Assembly: GCF_016801865.2 (NCBI RefSeq)
Contig: NC_068938.1
Span: 219,545,827-219,609,826, forward strand
DNA length: 64,000 nt
Direction: 5' to 3'
DNA from: Culex pipiens pallens
Taxonomy: Eukaryota > Arthropoda > Insecta > Diptera > Culicidae
Below the pieces are notes generated by a model. It made no database searches. It had not been told where the DNA came from and was given only the letters and a program-made list of their open reading frames with translations. Below, piece after piece: positions 55,545 through 64,000 of this stretch. Both the position numbers and the translations under genes were made by a program. Numbering within the stretch: the first letter of the stretch is position 1; each line of letters starts with the position of its first letter.

Positions 55545-56430
55545 GGGGAGAGTGGGGAGACTTGATCCCCGGGGACACTTGATCCCAAGCCTGTATCTCG
55601 TCTGCATGTGGGTAAAACAATTAGCTTTGTTCTAGAAAGTTGTGCGAAATTAACTAAAACTCATTGTAGAAAACAAAGAAAAAAAATAAAAAAAAGTTTC
55701 TTTGTTTTGATATGTATAGAAAACACTCAAAAATTATTCAAAAAAATATTTTTTAATACATGAATTGTTTGATAAACTTATCAACTCCAAAACCCTTACG
55801 CATTTGATGTTAAATTTATCGTCATCCTTTTTTTACAATCAATTGTTTAAAAAAGTGCGTTTGGGGAGACTTGATCCTTGCATTTTTAAAGTCACTGGAA
55901 TCAGCCTCAAGATTAATTAATTGGGCTGGGTTTTCATACATAGTTTCCTTTAGCATAGTTGTTCATAACTTACTGCAGTTTGAACTTTTTTTCAAAAGTT
56001 TTGTAAACAAAAATTTCTAGCTTTTGTAAACATGCTTAATTTTGGTCTGAAAAATAATATTTTAAGTTTTTAAATATTTTACATACTAAACTTGTTATAT
56101 TTTGAACACAAATGTACAGGTTTTATGTGAAATTGCTGTAACTTATAGAAAATTAAAAGTTTGGATGAATAAGAAACATTTTGCTTAGGATTTCTTCAAA
56201 ATGTTGAAAGGGGGATCAAGTTACCCCTAACATTTTTAAAATGCCGGTTTAAAATATTTTTTTAAAACGCTTGGCATAATTCGAAGAGTTCATCTGATGA
56301 AATACCCTTATTAGCCAAACATAGATAAATGTTTAAGCTTTCAATTCATGCAAAAAGTTAATAGTTTTGTGAGAAATTGACAGAGTTATGTGCGATACAA
56401 AAAAGGGGATCAAGTCTCCCCACTCTCCCC
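55545..56430. mobile_element. 886-bp TA-flanked MITE (GGGGAGAGTGGGGAGAC ends)
   Basis: 28-bp near-perfect inverted ends GGGGAGAGTGGGGAGACTTG / complement, flanked by TA (55,543-55,544; 56,431-56,432). The motif cttgatcc(cc) recurs internally (55,570; 55,868). There is no transposase. Confidence 0.85.
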
Positions 56431-57010
56431 TAACTGAAATTCTTTGTTTTTGGGAAACATAAAAATCTGGTTTTCATTGTGAATGAAATAAGTCAACTAT
56501 AAATCAAGAATGATATTTGTCACTGCAAATTTCATCTACAAAACCTCTTAAACGTTATCGATACCTTTGAGGTCATCAACAATCAAACGGTAAAAAAAAT
56601 ATCTTTGAAAATATTTCATGATGAATATGTAGAGCACACTAATCAAAAAACATGAAAAATTCCATTTTTACTGATGGTACCTTAAAACAGTGTTCAAAAA
56701 AAAAGTTCAAATTTCTGATTTTAAAAACGCATCTTTTTTGATTAAGAGATTCAAGATTTGTTTCATTCAAAATGTTTGTTACGTTCATTTGAAATTTTTG
56801 TTTGAATTTTATTTTTAATAACACATCTCAAAGTGATAAAAAAAAATTGGCAATAAATTATCGAACACCTCTTAGTTATGGTTTTGATAACCTTTTTAAC
56901 TTGTAAATCAACAAATTGGCACACCTCCTCCATTATCAAGTTCACTCGCTATCCTTCGCTGGGTTAAAGGTGACCATTGACTACGGTCCAAGCCTGGAGG
57001 CTTCACTCTA

Positions 57011-57229
57011 CACAGCAAAAAAAAGTGTAATTTTGGAAGGTGTAATTTTAGAAGGTTGAATATTACCTCTTTTATGATGTAATTTTACCTCAATTAAGAA
57101 TGAAAAAGTGACATTACTCCAGAATAGTGGTAAAATTACACATTTTCAGAGGTAAAATTACACATTTTTTCTGACATAAAAGATGTACCCCTTGCCAGAT
57201 GTAATATTACCATGATTTTTTTTTCTGTG
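57011..57229. mobile_element. 219-bp TA-flanked MITE (CACAGCAAAA ends)
   Basis: CACAGCAAAAAAAAGTG...TTTTTTTTCTGTG with TA on both sides; the inner part repeats variants of gtaaaattacac. It belongs with the host MITE at 40,978. Confidence 0.8.
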
Positions 57230-57239
57230 TATAGTCACA

Positions 57240-58420
57240 TGAACTGGGCGTCACAAGGAGATGCCAACACGCGGTGCCACGGCCTAGGTCATTCCGCGCC
57301 GTGATGACAACGTATAGTTGTCTGGTGGTGCTCTTGCCCTTTTCAAGCTCTCTGTACCTCAAAGGATTGCTTTTTAATTGAGACGTTCCGCCGGGGTTGA
57401 GGTTTTGATGTTGTGACACGACTAGCTCGAGGGACGATTCATGACATGTGGGACAATGCGTGTCATCGGTCACGGTTATCCCAGGGAGGACAATTGATTG
57501 AGTTTTGAGTCGTAATTTTGCTATGCAAATTTTATCGCACAGATAAGTGCACAACTGTGCGCGATGACGGACTGAGTTGCGAAAACATCAAGGTGGAAAA
57601 TTTGTCCTCAAGCGTTAAACTTGCATACCATCGATGTAAATTATGCATCAAGCAGTGCAAGTAAAGTGGTTGTTTTGTAGATTTAATGATAATTTAGAAT
57701 GAACCAAGATCAATTTTATGATTTATGCCGGACAGGTGGAAGTTGTCCATACCCAGCATACCAGGAAGATATGATCTGCACAAAAATCTGTCTTCAACGC
57801 AGCACACCTCAACTTCAGTTAGTCTGACTAACTCAAAGATCGTTCAAGCTGCGTCTACAACGCGATACAAGTTGTACAATTTCGCAAGATTTTCCTTTCG
57901 AAGGAAAACCACTCTCAAATGCCACAACCGGATTGGCTCGACTCCAGCTATACCGACAGGGGGGGCTGATTGAGAGCGTTACATTCTGTAGGTTTTCCGA
58001 CAGAAACAAGTTTTCATGCAGAGAGAGAAGAAAAAAAACCGCCAACAAACTGCAAAAGAGCTTAACAGTGGGTAGGGTTTGAGTGGTAATTTGATTTTCC
58101 TGTGGTTGACAGACTCGATGACAACGTGGACTTAGAAGGAACTGGCACTTTCAAGGCTGGCAAGGGCCCGCAAGAATGTGGCGCGATCGAGCCCCCTCTC
58201 GGGTGTTGTTTGCGTTGGAAAACTAGTTCAGGCTGCTGGTGTTGGTGTCGTGTCAGTGTGGTGGTCCAGCGCTAATCGTTCTGGTATAGGTGTGTCGTCA
58301 GCACACGTGGCTGATAACATCGTGGAGAGTTGATGTCTTTCTAATAACCGGATGTTATGGGTTCATATACCACGTGGGGCAGAATGTACTGGTTGAGCTG
58401 GTTTTGTTATTTTTAGAAGA
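57240..58420. other. single-copy stretch, no gene supported
   Basis: GC-richer. A 115-codon minus-strand frame at 57,207-57,554 crosses the MITE border, so it is not a natural gene. Confidence 0.35.
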
Positions 58421-59021
58421 TGATGTAACAAAACAAGTTTTGTTTAAAATACTTTGAAACTGAGAGTATAGGAGTATTTTCTGGAATGAATTTTACCTAA
58501 AAGTTAGTAAAATCTAAAATTACATTTATGTACTTGTACTGAGCACTGCAACTTGCGCTCCATATTTAAAATTTAAAAGAGATACCTATAAATCAGTGCT
58601 CTATGGATTTGCCTTTTTTGAGGCTCTAAGCGATTTTTGGATTTTTTCGAGGCACAACTTCACCGAATATATTAAAGAGAATCTTCTGAAGACGTTTATT
58701 TTCCCCCAAAACGTTAAAATTTATTTCAAGCTGAAATGACAACAAAGAACAACTTCACCAAAGACATCGAAGGGATTTGTCTACTCTTAAGAATTTTATA
58801 GAATTTTAACATTTCAAATAATTTTAACATTTCCAACATTTCTTCCAAACTAAAATGGCAGTATCTGTAAAGAGCTTGAAGAATAAACTAGACTTTATGA
58901 TTCTTCAGAGATGAAAAATCTTCCCGATGTCTTCGGCAATTTTTTTTTTTTTTGTAACAAGAGTTTATAGCGAAAAAAAAGAGTTTATAGCTCCCAAGAT
59001 TAAAAAAAAAACATTAAATCG

Positions 59022-59240
59022 TTAAGGGTGCACAGCAACCAAAGAAGATGCTGTCTTCTTATTCCAAACCCCAATCCTGAAATAATTTGATTATAAAAAA
59101 TTGTTGTAAATCTTTATGCAAATAATATCTCTTCTACTAAAATTTCTGGAGCAAAAATCTGGGTGCAAAAGCTCTGGTTGATGTGCATTGTTAAGCGACA
59201 CAAAATTCCAAAAATTGCACCAATTTTACGAGCTTTCTGA
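59022..59240 (+). repeat. dispersed repeat, copy 2 (partner at 286)
   Basis: gggtgcacagcaaccaaag... to gttgatgtgcattgttaa matches 286-560 in the same orientation with indels. Confidence 0.55.
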
Positions 59241-60400
59241 CTGTTGAACAATCGGTGTTTGGGAGCAAATTTTTTTACAACCGGTTTTTCACAGCCGGTA
59301 TGGTTCATTTTGACAGTTTAGCAATCTAAACTTTATCGGTTTTTAAAAATACCAAATTCAGTTAAAACAAATCTAATTGTGAACCTGCCTTTAGGCGGGC
59401 TTCGATTTTAAAATTCGCCAAAATCCATTTTCAACTATTTTTCGATCTTTAAAAATCATTGGAAAGGTGAACTATAAAAAGTTAAGAAAATGTTTTGGTT
59501 GGAAATTTTGCTTGTTTTATGTGACTTAGCCAATGTTTTGAAAAGGTCTTTTTTCTAGGGTCAACTTTAGCTGTGTTTTTTACAATTTAAATGATTATGG
59601 AAGTCTACAGTAGACAATGTGAAAAACAAGCGAAAAATTGGAAAAGAGACTGTAAAATGATAGGAATAGGAAAAACTAGGAAGGCAAAAAGTAATGATAG
59701 GAGATGGTAGATTAGCCAAAAAATATCAAAAACAATATCAACAACAAACATATAGTAAACTATTTAAATGTAAATAAAAATACTAAAAATAAAACAAGAA
59801 AAACATAAAACAAGATAAGTAAAGTGTTTCGTAGAACAAAAGTTGCTAAAAACGGGAAGAAGAAAAATTTTCGAGAAAAAAAAATTGGACATTAGAGGGA
59901 TAAATTAAAGATTCGGGTTTCTTTAAACATACCACCAAGATTATGCTCTGTAATGGAAAAATGGCCACAACTCTGATGTACTGTTCATTTGTTTGATTTG
60001 GTAGCACTATGTGTTTGAAAAGGTTCTACAAATGCTGAACCTATTTTCTTACATCTACACGACGAAAAATCAGTTCCCAAAATGTTGATCAAGCGCTCAT
60101 GAAATTCGGAACCACAAAAAAAGCAAATTGCATGGAACGATTTTTTACCATGGAATTTGAACACTTTGATAGTGGTTTTGAATTTCATAAACGCTTGTTC
60201 ACAATTTTGGGATCTTATTTTTAAGAATGTTGGCCCTTCTGTTAAAATAATTGGGAACTTTTGTTTGTTTTGATTTATGAAATGAGTTAGCCAAATTTTC
60301 TATATTAAAGGACCAATTTGGCATTAAAAACACTCCTTGGGTCTTGAATTGAAACGTGCAAAAATTGCAAATTGAAATGCAAGTGCCAGGAAATTGTTTA
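59241..60400. other. AT-rich intergenic DNA, nothing recognised
   Basis: No gene or bounded repeat seen. Confidence 0.45.
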
Positions 60401-60822
60401 TGAATTATTTATTTATTCTTTATTGCTGTCCTTCCTGTGCTTGCTCTTAATTCCAACATCAACAAGTACTGTGCGGGGCTTGGTTCATTGTATCGATTCA
60501 AAGTGACGAAACAAAACCCCAAAAACCACCAGCTGGTCGACCTGCCCAAACTAGTCGGCCGAGTGCAGTTGAGGAAATGGCCCAGAAAACGGGTTTATTC
60601 AACTGAGCTGCACTTGGTCAAGTCTGCAGACGACATTCGTTGGATAAGTAGGTAGGTAGGCACCCCCGCGCAAATGTAATTGCAAAACGAATCGAAGGAA
60701 ATTCTGAGTCAACCTGAACGGGCGGAGACACACCGTAATTCGAGCGTACGGAATGTTACTAGAGTGGATTTCTCCGTGCACAAGAAAAAAAAACGAGTTA
60801 ATGAATTCCATCCTTTGACGTC

Positions 60823-61043
60823 AGCAGAAGGTGCTGCTGGAAACGTTTCCACTTCAGTCCCGCTTTTTGTCCGATCTCATTGACTCGAATTACGACAAAC
60901 TTGCTGACGACGAACGTTTGTCCCAACTTACGGTGATGGAGATTCTTCCGAGAAGAAAGTCAGAAAAACATCCTCCCAGCAGCCAATATCGGCTATCAAT
61001 TAACCTTAGTGTGGTGGGGTTGTCATCATCTTCACAGAAATAA
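60823..61043 (+). CDS. possible exon or gene relic (weak)
   Basis: After an acceptor-like GACGTCAG, an open frame reads QKVLLETFPLQSRFLSDLID and on through LADDERLSQLTVMEILPRRK to TAA at 61,043. Amino-acid composition and codons of the first 45 residues look coding. No donor, upstream exon or family is recognised. Confidence 0.3.
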
Positions 61044-61465
61044 TCCGATCTCAGCTCAGAGGAGTAGTGGAGATTTCGAAGTATTTGTGACCAACCTTGA
61101 CCGTCGTCGGGCATCTCGCTAAAATATCGCCACAGCGGCACAAAAAATGGCGTTCAACGCTTTTGCGGCGTGTGCACTTTGTACGCAATCATCGGATGAT
61201 TTGCACCTAAGGTGGTTTACCTGGCTGCGTGCGCGTGTGTGTGTGTGCCAGGATACAACTACAACTATACAACACAGTCTTTACAGAAGAATCATGGCCA
61301 GACATTGGCCCAAGATGAGGTCGAGCTTCAAGGAAGATGTGAAATTGCGTCACAAATGTGTTTAAAGTTTTTATTGTAGTGCAGTTTACTTGGTGATGAC
61401 TTGAGCTTTTGTTAAGTTACTAGCGGAAATTCCAAGACACCGTCAAGATTTGATGACTGCGAAAC

Positions 61466-61490
61466 TACACAGCAAAAAATATTATGGTTA
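61466..61490 (+). repeat. solo end of the CACAGCAAAA MITE family
   Basis: TA-CACAGCAAAAAAT resembles the ends at 40,978 and 57,011; no partner end was found downstream. Confidence 0.35.
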
Positions 61491-62068
61491 TGTTACATCT
61501 CGACGTTGTAGTGCTAACTTGTCTTGCATCGCTTTTTGACGTTCCGAGAAAAACTCCTTTTTTATGTTTGACCTTGAATAAACTAAAACGATAGCACGCA
61601 ATGTAAACAATAACAAACACGTTTTGTTTGAATGGACGTTCTGTGCATTGTCCCGAAGTTTGGTTAAATTTGGTTGCCGTAGTCCCGAGATATAATTAAA
61701 AATGTTTAAAGTAGTCGGGCATGTACGTGTGTCAAATGCGTTCTGGCCTAAAATCACTTTGGCCAGTTGTCGCACTTACAGCAATTTGCAGGCTGCGTCT
61801 AGATAGCACCATCAGATCAAAACTTCTTTTAAATGAATATTGACAACAATGCACGGGTTTTTTCGGGTTTTGTTGAATATTTCAGAATTGAAATCGAATT
61901 TTGGAGATTCTCACATTTCAAAGGTTCACGTTCACGATCACTATGATATTTAATGAAGTATTTTTTTAGATAATCCCGTTGCATATATATATTCAAGTTC
62001 ATGTCCTTCAACTCTGATCAAGGTCGTTGGGAAGGAAAAATCTCAGAAAAAATCAAAAGGAATCTCAC

Positions 62069-62193
62069 ATCGCGTTGACCATATCGGTCATTGTGACCCC
62101 ATCCAGAGTCAGAGTTAAGAAGTTCACCGCCGTCGCCGCCACCACCAAGGTCTTCACGACGACGACGCCTCGCAAAGGCGTGGACTTGTCCAT
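62069..62193 (-). CDS. probable first coding exon of a small membrane protein
   Basis: On the minus strand ATG at 62,193 opens 41 codons (MDKSTPLRGVVVVKTLVVAA... NFLTLTLDGVTMTDMVNA) ending at a good donor GTGAGA (phase 2). The codons are strongly GC-ending (GTC GTC GTG AAG ACC TTG GTG GTG GCG), unlike the surroundings, and the stretch from residue 9 to 30 is a membrane segment or signal anchor. Upstream sequence to about 62,340 is repeat-free and could be the 5' UTR, though it has an upstream ATG (62,273). No second exon was recognised within 60-62 kb. The antisense frame in the same place is a shadow. Confidence 0.4.
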
Positions 62194-63129
62194 TTGTCAG
62201 ATCTTCCACGCTTAAATTACCTTCATCAGCATCGGACCGCGCACCAGAAGAGTTGCGTTGAACAAAAACATCCTCGGAAATTAATCGCGCCGTCCGACGA
62301 CGTGTGCCCTCGGCCAGACATCACCGGGCACGAGTTAAGGGTAGGATGATTTTTTTTTCTTTCTTAGTTTCGTGGTCCAACATAGGACGTGACGTGAATC
62401 CTGTGGTTTATTATGGAGAACCGGCGCGCGAACTCTTTGTGTTTCACATGCATGTATCGTGTCTGATTTTAGTTTGGACATGGTTGAGCTGTTTTTATCC
62501 TCGGTTGATTAGGCTCAAGTTCTTTGCGAGAAATTCGCAGAAACTATCCAAGTGAGTTATATTTGAAGCAGGAGGGGCAAAATTAGGAGCCTTTTTGTAA
62601 TTACGAATAAAATACTTTTGCCAACTCAATTTAATTTCACCCATTGATATTTTCAAGTTCTTCTAGCTTCACAAAGAACTACCGTCCCAGGCAGGTCGTC
62701 GCCTTTGTCAATCGTCGTTCCGGCTCATTAGTTGCTGCAGCGGTGTGTGGCGGTAAGTTCTAGAACCCCACCACTTTGCCGGCCCCCGGATAAATCTCTC
62801 TGATTGCGCAGGGAGTTTCATCATTTTTCTTGGCTTTGAGCACTCCTCCTCTGATGGAAGTAAAGAGAGGGACCTCCGCCCGTAATGGATGCACGCGCTA
62901 CTGCTGCTTAATTTCATCAACTGGTGTACCATACGGCGAGTAGAACTTTTCTGATTGAATTTCATGGTTCGACGGAACTTGCTCGTTTCATTGATGTATT
63001 TGGTGCTTTGATATGGGAACAATTAGATAATTACGGTACATGGTTCAATTAAAATTTATGTAGAGATTTCTTTTGAAAAGGATTTTAAAATATTTTTTTG
63101 GTCAAATGCAAAAAATAACCATAAAATGT

Positions 63130-63350
63130 AAGTTAAAATGTAAACCAGAGCAGACGGAAATATCTCTGTAATAACATGTTTTGATATTGTTCAATACTAG
63201 ACCAATAACATGTTATGTTATTTATAACAAGATATGTTATTCGCCGTTATGATTTTTTTGTTGTTATTGAATTGTTATTGTAATAACAGACTTATAACAC
63301 TTTGAGTTATTCTTCGAACAAATCATTGTTATTTATATTTGTTATTTTAA
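63130..63350. repeat. ATAACA-rich repeat region
   Basis: Many copies of ataaca(t)/tgttat in both orientations (63,172-63,345). Possibly a MITE between cagacggaaatat and aacatctgcccg, but the ends are not firm. Confidence 0.4.
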
Positions 63351-63380
63351 CATCTGCCCGGGAACAGAGAGTTGACTATT

Positions 63381-63800
63381 GAACAACTCTCTACGAAATC
63401 GGCCGATTTCGACAATTTTTATTTTTTGTATTTTTTGATTTGGCTCAAACTTTGTGGGGGCCTTCCTATGACCAAATAAGCTATTTTGTGTCAATGGTTC
63501 ACCCATACATGTCTCCATACAATTTTGGCTGCTGTCCATACAAAAATGGTATGTAAATATTCAAACAGCTGTAGCTTGTGAGTGAATTTCCTGATCAATT
63601 TGGTATCTTCGGCAAAGTTTTAGTTATTGTTGAGGACAATTGAGAAAAAAATAGGTACATGGAAATTACATGAAGACTTGTATGGGTGAACCAATGACAC
63701 AAAATAGCTTATTTGGTCATAGGAAAGGCCCCCAAAAAGTTTGAGCCAAATCAAAAAAATAAAAATAAAATCAATTTCCGGTTTTGGTAGAGAATTGCTC
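63381..63800. mobile_element. 420-bp foldback of the 4-bp-TSD family
   Basis: The ends GAACAACTCTCTACGAAA and (complement) GAGCAATTCTCTACCAAA match the GGGTAATTCTCTACC end of the larger foldbacks. TATT flanks both sides (63,377-63,380; 63,801-63,804). Arms of about 150 bp (tttgatttggctcaaactt... gaccaaataagctattttgtg... ggttcacccatac) enclose a ~150-bp middle. There is no transposase. Confidence 0.8.
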
Positions 63801-63804
63801 TATT

Positions 63805-64000
63805 CCATATTCATAAGACAGAATTTCGGTTAATTTAAAATGTGATTATCCGTCGTCAAACTCCTCTCACAAACTGTTGTTTTCTTTGTTTGGACTTCGG
63901 AAATCAAATCGTAAAAGCATTCGATTGAAACAAAGCCTTCCGCACTCGCACACAACAGGTTGAGTTATGTTCACCAATCTGTGCGCGCCAAGCACTGATT
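63805..64000. other. window end, nothing recognised
   Basis: Single-copy sequence without recognisable features. Confidence 0.4.

Noticed and set aside
57207..57554. 115-codon minus-strand frame
   Set aside because: Its C-terminal part reads into the MITE at 57,011-57,229 and it has no promoter, splice sites or recognised homology.
60437..60655. 72-codon plus-strand frame preceded by a hydrophobic signal-like stretch
   Set aside because: The hydrophobic part is in frame but lacks an ATG (TGA at 60,401 precedes it), so a secreted protein cannot be supported.
1..64000. CRISPR arrays, bacterial operons, riboswitches
   Set aside because: Repeats are dispersed or palindromic, not regularly spaced; the genes have spliceosomal introns and eukaryotic promoters.

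Overview
The window looks like mosquito genomic DNA, most likely Culex (Culicidae). The reasons are the AT-rich sequence, introns of 57-84 bp beside others over 4 kb, arthropod-type core promoters (TATA, or Inr plus DPE), a Jockey-type retrotransposon, tRNA-derived SINEs, and a very dense load of MITEs and foldback elements. The genus is an inference; no species marker gene is present.

Genes are few. The main one is a complete diacylglycerol lipase (DAGL-beta-like) on the minus strand: nine coding exons between 15,435 and 26,948 splice in frame to a 685-residue protein with four N-terminal membrane segments and a Ser455-Asp507-His656 triad. Two small two-exon genes for secreted proteins lie on the plus strand inside its 4.7-kb intron (16,730-17,360 and 20,921-21,235). 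A third small secreted Gly/Gln-rich protein is on the minus strand at 9,107-9,473. At the left edge, 992-1,262 holds an Inr/DPE promoter and the signal-peptide exon of a minus-strand gene that runs out of the window. Weaker candidate exons are listed at 1,416, 32,942, 33,153, 39,409, 60,823 and 62,069.

Most of the rest is mobile DNA, and many elements can be delimited by target-site duplications (TSDs). They include a TTAA element (1,639), three elements with 8-bp TSDs (3,967; 13,188; 22,392), a 5'-truncated Jockey copy (5,542-6,930), an internally deleted non-LTR element with a 21-bp TSD (9,900-11,284), several TA-flanked MITEs, a TAA-flanked PIF/Harbinger-like MITE (35,063), and SINEs at 48,529 and 50,022. 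There are also several long near-perfect palindromes (2,878; 22,392; 41,025; 47,947; 52,301; 63,381).

The most notable signal is a family of foldback elements that share the end GGGTAATTCTCTAC (and variants) and 4-bp TSDs: complete copies at 47,947, 52,301 and 63,381, with decayed pieces at 12,090 and 18,825. A second foldback family (41,025-42,975) also shows a 4-bp TSD. Nested insertions and matching 'empty site' relatives inside the window let several insertions be ordered in time. The long single-copy stretches (about 7-8.4, 30.3-33, 38.7-40.4, 44.2-45.7, 50.4-51.6, 57.2-58.4 and 60.4-63 kb) carry no convincing gene and may be intronic or regulatory.
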